A program made the position numbers and the translations under genes. A stretch of DNA of 53,555 nt from a virus. The DNA lies in IMG/VR virus record IMGVR_UViG_3300045051_000356, positions 1-53,555 of that record. One strand, 5' to 3'. Positions 13,005-20,250 of this stretch are shown here, in pieces; the stretch's first letter is position 1, and each line of letters begins with the position of its first letter. The notes below the pieces were generated by a model that did not search any database, had not been told where the DNA came from, and worked only from the letters and a program-made list of their open reading frames with translations.

Positions 13005-13342
13005 CGGCATTCCTCCGCCGTCCAGTCGAACTCCGTTTCCAGGGCATCGTCGTCGAAGTCGTTGCTGTACAGCTCTCCGCCGTCACCGCACCGGCACGGC
13101 ATCGCATCGCAGACGCCGCCGGCCATGCTCCCGGCGCACGGGTTGCCCCAGCACGTCGGGCAGCAAGAGCAGCCCTTCGCGCACTCGTCCAGGTACCGAT
13201 TGTAAGAAGCTGACCCGATCCGCTCGAACAGGGCGCGGGACTTTTCGCGCCTGACGCTGGCGCGAAGAATGGTTTCCTTGCGATACCGGCACAGCTTTGT
13301 GCCGACGACGCGAAGCACCTTGCGGGCGACTCGCAGTCTCAT
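13001..13342 (-). CDS. Cysteine-rich protein (113 aa)
   Basis: The ATG at 13340-13342 overlaps the upstream stop and has GGGAGG upstream. A basic N-terminus (MRLRVARKVLRVVGTKLCRY) leads to a Cys-rich centre (CAKGCSCCPTCWGNPC, then GVCDAMPCRCGDG) with about ten cysteines, enough for two zinc ions. The C-terminus is acidic. It lies between two methyltransferase genes, but no link can be shown. Confidence 0.6.
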   Translation of the reverse strand: MRLRVARKVLRVVGTKLCRYRKETILRASVRREKSRALFERIGSASYNRYLDECAKGCSCCPTCWGNPCAGSMAGGVCDAMPCRCGDGGELYSNDFDDDALETEFDWTAEECR

Positions 13343-14841
13343 GCGGCCTCCCGAAGTCCGAAGGACGCTGGCCGCTGCATGACCACGGCCTTGATCAGTT
13401 CCTTGACCGTGTTCACCGGGCAGGCGTTTCCGATCATCTTCACGGCCGCACGCTGGGTGAGCGGCTTGCCGTCGGCCGATTCCAGTCGGTACCACTCAGG
13501 AAACCCCATTGCCCTGGCAAGCTCGCGCGGGCTGAGCATGCGCATGCCGATGTCTGTGATCACGTAGTTGCTGCCGTCGATTTCGACAGCGACCAGGCCG
13601 TGGTGGTCAACGGTTGCAACGGTTCGCATCGGATCTCGAACGTCCTGGCCGGGCCCGCCGTTGCCGTAATAGCTGGTGATGAATGCGGCGACCTGGCGCG
13701 CGCCCGACGTGTCAGCTTCGGAGACCGCCGCCTCAACCACGCTATGGTGGTCGACAGCCGTCACCGTTGGCATCGGATCGCGCAGCTCGCGTCCGACCAC
13801 GCCGCCAAAGTGGCGGGCCAAGAAAGCGCAGGCGAGAGAGTGCTTCACGCCACCGGCTACAACGGTGCCCAACGGCTGGTGCAGGTCGAGCACACGCGGC
13901 GCCTGCCCCTTACGCTCGCCGTAGCTCGTTTGAATCAGAGCTGGCGCGACAACTCCAAGGCCACTCGACGTTGTGATCGTTCGAGCTGGCTCGCCTGGGT
14001 CGTAGACGTAGCGGCCCCGCCCTGTGCTGCCTGCATATGCCGTGTTCACGAGAAACGGCTTCCCCTGCAGCACGTACCGAACGACTCCGGCGGCGATCCG
14101 GCGAAGCGTGGCGTCTGCCAGCGGGCGCTTGCGTCCGAAGATCGACGGGCACGGGATCGACCAGTCGATGCACTCGGCCGCCGGCCGCCACGACGGCAGC
14201 GCGGGATCGAACAGCCCGACGGGCTTGCGCGAATCTCGATGCGTCGGCGCCGGCCAAACGATCGGGCGCCCGTCGCGGACGGCTTGCAGGAAGAAGCGGC
14301 GCCGGGTGGTGGGATCGCCGTAGTCTGCGGCGCACAGGATCCGCCACTCGACCCGATACCCAAGGCCTTCCAGATCGCGCACGAAGGCGCGGAAGTCCTC
14401 GCCCTTGCGCTCGCGAATCGGCTGGCCGGCGGCGTCGAGCGGGCCCCAGTCGGCGAACTCGGGAACGTTCTCGAGCAGAAGCACATCCACCTGGGCAACG
14501 CGAAGCCAGCGGTCCACGACCTCCCAGGCGTGCGAGCGCTGCTGGTCCTCGCGAGGCTTGCCGCCGCGGGCGCGGCTGTGGTGCACGCACGAAGGCGAGG
14601 CCCACAGCAGGTCGATTCGGCGTAGGCCGTAGGTCTGCGCGCTGACCTGGGTGACGTCCTCCTGGTGCACGGATACCCAGGGCAGATTCAGGCCGTGCGT
14701 GGCCACAGCCAGATCCCAATGGTTGATCGCGTGGGCCGTGATCTCGTGCGTGCGCGCGCCAAGCTCTTCGAGGGCCAGGTGCTTTCCAACGCTCTCACCG
14801 CCACCGCCGCAAAATAGGCTGACCGTGGTGGGAGCGCTCAC
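13339..14841 (-). CDS. DNA (cytosine-5) methyltransferase
   Basis: The 500-residue protein has C5-methyltransferase motifs in order: motif I VSLFCGGGGESVGKHLAL, motif IV ASPSCVHHSRARGGKP with the catalytic Cys (SC in place of the usual PC), motif VI LLLENVPEF, motif VIII TTRRRFFLQAV, and motifs IX-X in the C-terminal third (SPRELARAMGFPEWY; IGNACPVNTVKELI). It methylates cytosine C5 in a sequence not deducible here. GTG start at 14839-14841 overlaps the upstream stop. The middle target-recognition region is long, consistent with phage enzymes that may have several specificities. Confidence 0.9.
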   Translation of the reverse strand: MSAPTTVSLFCGGGGESVGKHLALEELGARTHEITAHAINHWDLAVATHGLNLPWVSVHQEDVTQVSAQTYGLRRIDLLWASPSCVHHSRARGGKPREDQQRSHAWEVVDRWLRVAQVDVLLLENVPEFADWGPLDAAGQPIRERKGEDFRAFVRDLEGLGYRVEWRILCAADYGDPTTRRRFFLQAVRDGRPIVWPAPTHRDSRKPVGLFDPALPSWRPAAECIDWSIPCPSIFGRKRPLADATLRRIAAGVVRYVLQGKPFLVNTAYAGSTGRGRYVYDPGEPARTITTSSGLGVVAPALIQTSYGERKGQAPRVLDLHQPLGTVVAGGVKHSLACAFLARHFGGVVGRELRDPMPTVTAVDHHSVVEAAVSEADTSGARQVAAFITSYYGNGGPGQDVRDPMRTVATVDHHGLVAVEIDGSNYVITDIGMRMLSPRELARAMGFPEWYRLESADGKPLTQRAAVKMIGNACPVNTVKELIKAVVMQRPASFGLREAA

Positions 14842-15035
14842 GGCTGGGCCTCACCGCTTGCCGTTGCGATCGCGAGGTCGTACGCCTCAAGCCGAATGTC
14901 CATAGGAACATCGCGCGGGCGAGGAAGTCCTCCGCGAGTGACCTCGTACAATGCCCTGGAAAGAATCGTAGACGCCGTCTCGTAGGTGTCCCAGTCGGTG
15001 TCAGGCAGAGCGCGGAAGTAGGCGGGCGTGCTCAT
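14838..15035 (-). CDS. Small unknown protein (65 aa)
   Basis: The ATG at 15033-15035 follows GGAGG and overlaps the upstream stop. It begins MSTPAYFRALPDTDWDTYET and contains RALYEVTRGGLPRPRDVPMD. No family recognised; coupling on both sides supports that it is translated. Confidence 0.55.
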   Translation of the reverse strand: MSTPAYFRALPDTDWDTYETASTILSRALYEVTRGGLPRPRDVPMDIRLEAYDLAIATASGEAQP

Positions 15036-15391
15036 GATTGAGCCTCCGCAGAGGGTTTCCGCGATTCCCACTCGGCCTCATCGAATGGGAACCAGTACCG
15101 CCAGCGGCGCTTTCCCGTGTACCCGCATTCGTGGCAACCGATGCCCCGATCTGGACCCGACGTGCACTCGGGAACCTCGGTGCATCCTGAGCAGGCGTCG
15201 GTCCACTGCGCGTGGTAGCCCTCGACGCCTTCGAGCACGTAGACGCGGCGGCGAACGCCTTCGTAGTCCTTGCGGTAGCGAAATCTTCCCAGATGCCCGC
15301 CCGACGCTGGAGGACGCCGGGCGGGCGGTACAACTCGCTCCCGCCTACTTGGTTGCGGGCGCATGCGGGGGCATGCGGCTGCCGAAATCAT
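15032..15391 (-). CDS. Zinc-finger protein (119 aa)
   Basis: The ATG at 15389-15391 has GGAGG upstream and overlaps the preceding stop. The N-terminal 40 residues are basic and Pro-rich; the second half carries a Cys cluster (DACSGCTEVPECTSGPDRGI followed by CHECGYTGKRRWRYWFP), a DnaJ-like or ribbon zinc site. It lies in a string of small early genes with no clear role. Confidence 0.55.
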   Translation of the reverse strand: MISAAACPRMRPQPSRRERVVPPARRPPASGGHLGRFRYRKDYEGVRRRVYVLEGVEGYHAQWTDACSGCTEVPECTSGPDRGIGCHECGYTGKRRWRYWFPFDEAEWESRKPSAEAQS

Positions 15392-15636
15392 CGGGAGGCC
15401 TCCGCGGTGGCGGCCTTGGTCGCGCATTTCTCAAGCGCGAGTTTTGTCTTGTACCTATCAAGCTGCCGTCGACCCTCCGCAATGTTGGCCAGCGGGTCAG
15501 CATCGGGCGCGGGCAAGACCGGGTTGACCTCATCGCCATCCGGGCGTGGGGTGAACAGGCTGCGCACGGCAGACGACGGGATGATGATGGGCGCGGAATC
15601 GTCCGAACCGGCCAGCGGGTGATTGTCGGTTTTCAC
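15388..15636 (-). CDS. Small unknown protein (82 aa)
   Basis: A GTG at 15634-15636 overlaps the upstream stop as GTGA. The N-terminal 50 residues are Pro/Asp-rich and probably disordered (DNHPLAGSDDSAPIIIPSS); the C-terminus is a basic/acidic helix (EGRRQLDRYKTKLALEKCAT). No family recognised. Confidence 0.5.
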   Translation of the reverse strand: MKTDNHPLAGSDDSAPIIIPSSAVRSLFTPRPDGDEVNPVLPAPDADPLANIAEGRRQLDRYKTKLALEKCATKAATAEASR

Positions 15637-15899
15637 GACCGCTCTCCATCCGCAGATAGCCCGACGTGACCGCGGCAACCCGTCTTCCAGTCCCAGGCGT
15701 CACAGGGCTTGCCGATGGGCAGCTGCTCGCGGCCGGCCGCCAGCTGATCCAGGAAGGCGTCCCGAATCTCAGTCGCCGTGTTCAGGGCTCGGCCGCCGAA
15801 CCTGATCCCGCGAAATGTCTGGACGAGTTTGCGGTTGTTCCAGTGGAGAACCCCGCGAACGTCGATCGAAACGCACATCGAAGTCGCGCCAGCCCTCAC
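15633..15899 (-). CDS. Small unknown protein (88 aa)
   Basis: The GTG at 15897-15899 overlaps the upstream stop. A beta-rich start (CVSIDVRGVLHWNNRKLVQT) leads to FGGRALNTATEIRDAFLDQL and a short Cys pair (PCDAWDWKTGCRGH). No family recognised. Confidence 0.5.
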   Translation of the reverse strand: MRAGATSMCVSIDVRGVLHWNNRKLVQTFRGIRFGGRALNTATEIRDAFLDQLAAGREQLPIGKPCDAWDWKTGCRGHVGLSADGERS

Positions 15900-16549
15900 G
15901 ACCGCGACCCTTCTTCAGCGAGGACAACGCCGTGGTGGTTCAGGGCCTTCGCGAGTTCGGCCGCTCGGCGCATGTTCCCGGCGCCGTTGCCCACCTCGAG
16001 CGCGACGGCACCGCGGAACATCAGGGCGCCCTTGCCGGGCTCGCGTGTCTTGGCCTCGGTGGTCCAGTTCTCGACGTCGTCACCCTGGGCATTGACCACA
16101 AATTCGAGCGCATCACACGCGGCGTCCGCTCCGGGCCCGCATGCTGTGGCACCACAGCCGAGACACAGGCCGTCTTCGTCCACATCGACGCGCGGGCCAC
16201 ACTCGGGGCACCACGTGCGTGCGTTCGAATCTCGCCTGGGCCAGCGGCACTCGGCGAAGTAGCGCAGCACCGAGAAGCCACCGGCCGGCGCAACCAGCAC
16301 CGTCCCTTCCTCGGGATTGACGTCGAGCACCTGCACCCGCTCGTAGACCCGCTCGTAGTCGCCTGCGCCCTCGGGCAGGCCGCCGTAGCCGAATCGCCGG
16401 CCCGGCTTTTCGAGTATCCACTCAGGGTCAACCGGGAGGGCCAGGGCCTCCAGGTGGTCGCCTGGGACCGGGATGGGCCAGAGGTGGCCCGGGGTGGGGG
16501 CGGGACTGTTTGCTTCCGAAGTCGCATCCTGATTGCACACGTTGCCCAT
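15896..16549 (-). CDS. Unknown early protein with zinc ribbon (217 aa)
   Basis: The ATG at 16547-16549 overlaps the HNH-gene stop and has GGAGG upstream. A Pro-rich N-terminus is followed by WPIPVPGDHLEALALPVDPE and a beta-rich segment (RVQVLDVNPEEGTVLVAPAG; FSVLRYFAECRWP). A two-knuckle zinc ribbon (WCPECGPRVDVDEDGLCLGC) sits near residue 125. The C-terminal part contains an ALEVGNGAGNMRRAAEL helix. Function unknown; it is the second gene of the early region. Confidence 0.6.
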   Translation of the reverse strand: MGNVCNQDATSEANSPAPTPGHLWPIPVPGDHLEALALPVDPEWILEKPGRRFGYGGLPEGAGDYERVYERVQVLDVNPEEGTVLVAPAGGFSVLRYFAECRWPRRDSNARTWCPECGPRVDVDEDGLCLGCGATACGPGADAACDALEFVVNAQGDDVENWTTEAKTREPGKGALMFRGAVALEVGNGAGNMRRAAELAKALNHHGVVLAEEGSRS

Positions 16550-17226
16550 CACGCAGCCTCCTTTGCTTTGAGTTCGCCGCCGTTTCGGCGCGCGCAGGTG
16601 CGAGAGTTGTGCCCGCGCTTTCCGCATGTGCCGCACGTCTTCCCGGGCACGTGCTGGATTCCGGTGACCTTCGACCACCACTCACCGGAGCACGCTTTGT
16701 AGATGCACTCCTTGGTCACCCCAAGGCTCGCGGCGATCTCCTTGACCGGATCGCCCGCCTGTCTGCGGCGGATGGCATCGAGCACCTGGGAATTGGTCAG
16801 CTTCGCCGTTGGCGAGTTCTCACCAAACGGAACGTGGCCAGCCCGCAAGGCGTCGTCTGAGTTGTCCTGAAACGTGCCTGGCGCCAGGTGCGCGGGATTG
16901 CAGCACGGCGGGTTGTTGCAGAGGAGATGCCGGATTACAAGATCGTCAGCAACAGGACCGTTGGTGATCTCCCATGCGAACCGATGCGCGGGATATGGGC
17001 GCAGACGGTTACCAATGCGAACGCTGTGCCTCCCATAACCGTCACCATCGCAATGCCCGCGGTATGGCCAGCACCCGTTCTCGTCCGATCGGTCAACGAG
17101 CGCCCAAAACTCTGCAACGCGCTGTTCGAATGTCTTAGGTGCAGGTCCACCGGGACCGCGGCGAGCAGCGAAAAACTTTTCTCGCGCCGTCTCGCTCTTG
17201 CTCTTGCGCACGTCCGAATTGGACAT
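16549..17226 (-). CDS. HNH homing-type endonuclease with C-terminal HTH and zinc knuckle
   Basis: The 225-residue protein contains the HNH_3 pattern: GCWPYRGHCDGDGYGR, PAHRFAWEITNGPVADDLVI and RHLLCNNPPCCNPAHLAPG with the paired His/Asn catalytic residues near 90-120. Next is a small HTH (VKEIAASLGVTKECIYKACS) and a CCHC-like knuckle (CGTCGKRGHNSRTC) in the basic tail. ATG at 17224-17226. It is the first gene after the operator region and so may be among the first expressed; homing endonucleases often sit as insertions, but here it is embedded in the coupled series. Confidence 0.85.
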   Translation of the reverse strand: MSNSDVRKSKSETAREKFFAARRGPGGPAPKTFEQRVAEFWALVDRSDENGCWPYRGHCDGDGYGRHSVRIGNRLRPYPAHRFAWEITNGPVADDLVIRHLLCNNPPCCNPAHLAPGTFQDNSDDALRAGHVPFGENSPTAKLTNSQVLDAIRRRQAGDPVKEIAASLGVTKECIYKACSGEWWSKVTGIQHVPGKTCGTCGKRGHNSRTCARRNGGELKAKEAA

Positions 17227-17245
17227 GCGCAAACCTTAGACCTAG

Positions 17246-17261
17246 TGCAAACCGGTTGGCA
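17246..17261. promoter_or_regulatory. Operator-like palindrome O1 (TGC-N10-GCA)
   Basis: The site TGCAAACCGGTTGGCA is a near-perfect 16-bp palindrome centred on AACCGGTT. It lies 20 bp ahead of the first early gene on the minus strand. It shares its pattern with O2 (33 bp away, about three helical turns) and O3. The repressor encoded next door is the natural candidate ligand. Confidence 0.65.
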
Positions 17262-17278
17262 ACTAAAATCGCACTCGG

Positions 17279-17294
17279 TGCAGAACGGTTTGCA
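17279..17294. promoter_or_regulatory. Operator-like palindrome O2 (TGC-N10-GCA)
   Basis: TGCAGAACGGTTTGCA is the second copy of the operator-like site, between the repressor stop (17299) and O1. Spacing of 33 bp to O1 would put bound dimers on the same face of the helix. Confidence 0.6.
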
Positions 17295-17298
17295 CTGG

Positions 17299-17736
17299 CT
17301 ACTTGCCGATCTTGATCTTTGGCCAGTTGTCCTTCACGGCTGGAAAGCGCGGGGCGCCATTGTCCGTGTTCCCCAAAGCCTCTCCGATGCGCTTAGCGAC
17401 GGTTTCACGGATGGCTTTCTTTCCCTTGTGGGCGTCGCGAAGAAACGTCGCCGTCAGGCCAATGTGTTCCCCGAACTTGTTGACCGATGGGAACCCGGCG
17501 GCCCGGACTGCAATGGAAAGAGGGTCGTTTGCTTTGGCTTCAGAAAGGCTTGCACGGTGGGCATCATCCATGCCTGACACATTTTCATGTTGCGCACCGG
17601 TTGGCAACCGAATAGCGTCGTTAGACGATGAGCCCCCGAACTCCGCAATCATCGCCTCGACCTTTTGAAGATGGGCGCGCAAATCGGCCGCCTTGCGCTG
17701 AAGCACTGCGAGGAGTTCAGGATCGTAGAAGCCCAT
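17299..17736 (-). CDS. Phage repressor-like DNA-binding protein
   Basis: The 145-residue product has an N-terminal coiled coil (LLAVLQRKAADLRAHLQKVE) and a C-terminal helix-turn-helix region: SVNKFGEHIGLTATFLRDAH followed by KGKKAIRETVAKRIGEAL, matching small XRE-like phage regulators where the second helix of the HTH ends in an Arg/Lys-rich turn. The ATG at 17734-17736 has no strong ribosome site; an internal ATG near 17570 gives a ~90-residue form with the HTH intact and with operator-like O3 just upstream. Position between the integrase block and the early genes supports the repressor call. Confidence 0.65.
   Translation of the reverse strand: MGFYDPELLAVLQRKAADLRAHLQKVEAMIAEFGGSSSNDAIRLPTGAQHENVSGMDDAHRASLSEAKANDPLSIAVRAAGFPSVNKFGEHIGLTATFLRDAHKGKKAIRETVAKRIGEALGNTDNGAPRFPAVKDNWPKIKIGK
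17591..17606. promoter_or_regulatory. Operator-like palindrome O3 inside the repressor gene
   Basis: TGCGCACCGGTTGGCA matches O1 at 14 of 16 positions but lies within the repressor coding region. It sits about 20 bp upstream of an internal in-frame ATG (near 17570), so it could control a shorter repressor form or act as an auxiliary looping site. Confidence 0.55.
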
Positions 17737-17830
17737 CGGGGGAGTCTAGTTCCCACCAGGTTTCCAATCAAGTTAGCGTAACCATTGCGCAACTGCTGCG
17801 TCCGGTGCGCCTGAGAGGGGTGGCATCAAC

Positions 17831-18130
17831 ATGATCGAGGAAGCCATTCGCGCCGCAGTCGTCGCCGCCATAGCCCCTCTGACCGAAGAGATTCGCCAGC
17901 TGCGCAGCGAGGTTGAGGCGCTAAGAACCGCAGTGCCACCGAGTCTGGTGAATATCGAGCAAGCCGCCGCCAAGCTAGGCGTGTCGACTCAGACGGTCTG
18001 GCGCTGGTGCAAACGCGGAGAGATCAAGTCGACACGCGTCGGTCATCGGTGGATGATCGACCTGGCCAATCTGCGGGCGCGCGACGCTGATGATGTTGCG
18101 GCGGCGGCGCGCGTCGCGCGAAGCATCTAG
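17831..18130 (+). CDS. MerR/excisionase-type HTH protein
   Basis: This 99-residue protein begins with a helical region (MIEEAIRAAVVAAIAPLTEE) and then a HTH_17 (excisionase family) domain: LVNIEQAAAKLGVSTQTVWR, WCKRGEIKSTRVGHRWMIDL. These winged-helix proteins bind att arms or promoters; here it is the first gene of the integration block, 82 bp before the integrase, so an excisionase or directionality role is likely. The plus-strand orientation opposes the early genes. A GAGAGGGG stretch lies upstream of the ATG. Confidence 0.75.
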   Translation: MIEEAIRAAVVAAIAPLTEEIRQLRSEVEALRTAVPPSLVNIEQAAAKLGVSTQTVWRWCKRGEIKSTRVGHRWMIDLANLRARDADDVAAAARVARSI

Positions 18131-18212
18131 TTGCTACCGAGGCACCGCGGCCCGACGGCAGTCATCCGATCCAGACTCGTCCTTGGCCTCCGCACGGAGG
18201 TATGGTGAATCC

Positions 18213-19460
18213 ATGGCTCGCAAGAAACGCAAGCGCCCATCTGGCCAAGGATGCGTGTGGCAACGCGGCCCGGGGAATTTCTGGATCCGCTGGCGCGAGA
18301 AAGGCCGCCTTCGTTCACGCGGCGGTTACGCGACGTTCGACGAGGCCGAGAAGATCCTCGCCGTAATCACCGCCAACGTGCGCGCCGAGCGCGACGGCAT
18401 GCCAACCGATCCCAGGTTGGCCCCCACGCTATCCGAGTTGGGCAAGGACTGGCTTAAGCGCCGGGACCAGACACACCGGAGCTCGGCAGATGATCGCAGC
18501 AGATGGAAACGCCACGTGGAGCCATTCTTCGGCAAATGCAAACCGGGAGAGGTGGACGCCGCCCTCATCCGGAAATTCACCGAGGAGAAACTGTCCGGAA
18601 AACTGTCGCCGACGACGGTTGGGCACTGCGTGCGACTTTTGTCGACGATGTTTGCGGACATCGTAGAGCGCGGCTACGCCTCGGCGAACCCGGTCTCTTC
18701 CCTGCCCCGCACCACACGACGACTGTACCGCAGCGCCCACGATCCAAAGGACACGCCGTTTCTGGAGAGAGCCGAGGACATTCGGCGCGTGTACTTGGCC
18801 TTGGCTGAGCCATTCAATGTGATGTTCGCCGTGGGTGCCCTGGCGGGCTTGCGGACGGGTGAAGTGCTGGGCCTATCGTGGACCGACGTCGACCTGGAAG
18901 GGCGCCGCATCCACGTTCGGCAGCAGGTGCAGGACGGGGAGTTGTGCGGGCTGAAGGATGAGGATCCCAGGATTGTCCCCCTTCAGGCTGCACTGTCACC
19001 CATCCTGGCAGCGTGGCGACTCAAGACCGGGGGAACGGGACAGCTATTCAGGCCGACGTGCGCCAAACGGGGAGGTCGCCCAGATCTTGGTGCCAAGCCT
19101 GTATTCATTCGGCCACACACGCTGCATCGGCACTTAGAGAAGGCCCTGGACAAGTGCAAGCTTCCGGACATCACCTGGTACCAGGCCACGCGGCACACAT
19201 TCGCGAGCCAGTGGGTAATGGGCGGGAACAGTATCGAGGTTCTGTCCAAGATCATGGGACACGCCAGCGTGACAACGACGGAACAATACGCGCACCTGCG
19301 GCCTGACCTATTTCGAGAGTCAGCGTACGAGGCGGTTAAGGTAGATCTTTCCCCCGCGAAGGGGGACGTGGTATCCATCGATTCCGCTTCCGGTACAGAT
19401 GATCACACCGTGATCACCGACGCCGAAAGCGACTCAGAGAAAAGAACCGTAAGAAGTTAA
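18213..19460 (+). CDS. int: Tyrosine recombinase (phage integrase)
   Basis: The 415-residue integrase has a basic arm-binding N-terminus (MARKKRKRPSGQGCVWQRG), a SAM-like core-binding domain (THRSSADDRSRWKRHVEPFF), and a catalytic domain with the conserved residues: Arg in ALAGLRTGEVLGLSW, the Tyr/Arg-His box YQATRHTFASQWVMG, the His in IMGHASVTTTEQYAH and the nucleophilic Tyr in the same segment. The ATG at 18213-18215 is preferred over an upstream start at 18090 because the N-terminal motif begins there and GGAGG lies 14 nt upstream. It is followed within 15 bp by the tRNA-derived att site. Confidence 0.95.
   Translation: MARKKRKRPSGQGCVWQRGPGNFWIRWREKGRLRSRGGYATFDEAEKILAVITANVRAERDGMPTDPRLAPTLSELGKDWLKRRDQTHRSSADDRSRWKRHVEPFFGKCKPGEVDAALIRKFTEEKLSGKLSPTTVGHCVRLLSTMFADIVERGYASANPVSSLPRTTRRLYRSAHDPKDTPFLERAEDIRRVYLALAEPFNVMFAVGALAGLRTGEVLGLSWTDVDLEGRRIHVRQQVQDGELCGLKDEDPRIVPLQAALSPILAAWRLKTGGTGQLFRPTCAKRGGRPDLGAKPVFIRPHTLHRHLEKALDKCKLPDITWYQATRHTFASQWVMGGNSIEVLSKIMGHASVTTTEQYAHLRPDLFRESAYEAVKVDLSPAKGDVVSIDSASGTDDHTVITDAESDSEKRTVRS
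19400..19416. promoter_or_regulatory. 17-bp palindrome TGATCAC-N3-GTGATCA, left copy
   Basis: A perfect inverted repeat within the 3' end of the integrase gene. An identical-arm copy lies at 19631-19647, so the two flank the putative att core. It may be an arm site for integrase or excisionase, or a regulator site. Confidence 0.5.
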
Positions 19461-19474
19461 AATCACACAGTTTC

Positions 19475-19515
19475 GCGCGAGTAGCTCAGTTGGTAGAGCA
19501 TCGGCTTCCCAAGCC
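19475..19515 (+). other. Putative attP: 5' half of a tRNA-Gly(CCC)
   Basis: This 41-nt stretch reads as a tRNA from position 1 to the anticodon stem: acceptor GCGCGAG, TA, D-arm GCTC-AGTTGGTA-GAGC, A, stem TCGGC, loop TTCCCAA, then GCC; after that the tRNA homology ends and no T-arm follows. The anticodon is CCC. It starts 15 bp after the integrase stop. Integrases commonly use tRNA genes and the attP carries the homologous part; the crossover would lie in the D- or anticodon-arm region. The host target would be a tRNA-Gly(CCC) gene. Confidence 0.8.
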
Positions 19516-19630
19516 TCGCGTACTTGCAGACTGATGTTTAGCGGGAACCAGCAGTAATAGTCATTTAGCTGAGTTATCCGAAGGATCGCAAATTAGTCCG
19601 CACCAGTTTGCTGCACAAAAGTGGTCCCAG

Positions 19631-19647
19631 TGATCACGCTGTGATCA
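19631..19647. promoter_or_regulatory. 17-bp palindrome TGATCAC-N3-GTGATCA, right copy
   Basis: It has the same arms as the site at 19400-19416 with a different 3-nt centre (GCT versus ACC). The two copies are 231 bp apart, about 22 helical turns, on either side of the tRNA-like att core. Confidence 0.5.
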
Positions 19648-19651
19648 CACC

Positions 19652-19843
19652 TCACCGAGCGGAAGCAAATGCTGCTGGTCTGGTGCCACCTTGAACACTT
19701 GGCGAAAGCACGCGAACGCGGACGGTGACGCCGACTCGCTTGGATCTCTCCTCAACCTCGCGCGCGTACTTGACGGGCCACGTTCCAGGGATACGCAGGT
19801 CAGGGGCACCGTCGCACTTGATCCAGATTGCCGCCTTCCGCAT
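19652..19843 (-). CDS. Small unknown protein (63 aa)
   Basis: The protein from the ATG at 19841-19843 begins MRKAAIWIKCDGAPDLRIPG and contains TWPVKYAREVEERSKRVGVT, a compact alpha/beta pattern. A TTG further upstream would add about 10 residues. It overlaps the end of the gene at 19800 by 44 bp in another frame. No family recognised; it lies convergent with the integrase. Confidence 0.45.
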   Translation of the reverse strand: MRKAAIWIKCDGAPDLRIPGTWPVKYAREVEERSKRVGVTVRVRVLSPSVQGGTRPAAFASAR

Positions 19844-20210
19844 GTCGATCACCGTACACCCGTCCTGTGACAAAATCGGGACAACCTGATCGCGGACAAA
19901 CCTCGGTCATCCACGTGTAGCATCGAGCACATCGCACAGCTCCCGTCGTCTGCGGTGAGCGAGGCCACTCCGGTTGCGCCTGGGCACCTTCCTCGCGAGG
20001 GCGGCGGCTCCGATCGTCAGCGCCGCACCTGTTCATCCGTAATAGCCCGACGCGGGGATTGCGCAAGGGCTCGCGCAACTTTTCTTGCAGTTGGTCATTT
20101 TCGACCAACTGCTGGCCGTTTTCGACCACCCCGTGATTGTGGTCACCAGCCAACACGCCGGGGAACGCGCGCCGCAACTCCTCAAGAAACAAGTCCGAGG
20201 ATTGTCCCAT
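19800..20210 (-). CDS. Unknown protein with C-terminal zinc knuckle (136 aa)
   Basis: ATG at 20208-20210, no strong ribosome site. The N-terminal half is helical (SSDLFLEELRRAFPGVLAGD; GQQLVENDQLQEKLREPLRN), the second half Arg-rich with a short Cys pattern (RCARCYTWMTEVCPRSGCP). It is transcribed divergently from the lipoprotein gene, sharing a 40-bp intergenic region. Coding status is plausible but not certain. Confidence 0.45.
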   Translation of the reverse strand: MGQSSDLFLEELRRAFPGVLAGDHNHGVVENGQQLVENDQLQEKLREPLRNPRVGLLRMNRCGADDRSRRPREEGAQAQPEWPRSPQTTGAVRCARCYTWMTEVCPRSGCPDFVTGRVYGDRHAEGGNLDQVRRCP

Positions 20211-20250
20211 GTCCGTGGCATCTCTCGGCGCCCGGCGTTACTCTGCGACC

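Larger units (their letters stand above)
19461..19651. other. Non-coding att region
   Basis: This 191-bp interval holds the tRNA-Gly-derived core and one palindrome but no convincing open frame. After the core the sequence is relatively AT-rich, as expected for an attP arm. No terminator with a T-run is visible between the convergent integrase and the gene at 19652. Confidence 0.6.

Noticed and set aside
13297-14625. Long plus-strand open frame opposite the C5 methyltransferase
   Set aside because: It is the mirror of a well-supported enzyme; no ribosome site and no family pattern.
17831-19460. Mu-like transposable phage
   Set aside because: No DDE transposase, Mu-B ATPase or Mu-type ends were seen; a tyrosine integrase with a tRNA att site is present instead.
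19475-19515. Functional tRNA-Gly gene
   Set aside because: The tRNA homology stops in the anticodon stem and no T-arm or acceptor 3' strand follows, so it is an att remnant, not a working gene.
20137-20250. N-terminal extension of the lipoprotein gene
   Set aside because: The upstream frame adds a polar stretch before the signal peptide; the lipoprotein signal beginning at 20251 makes that the likely start.
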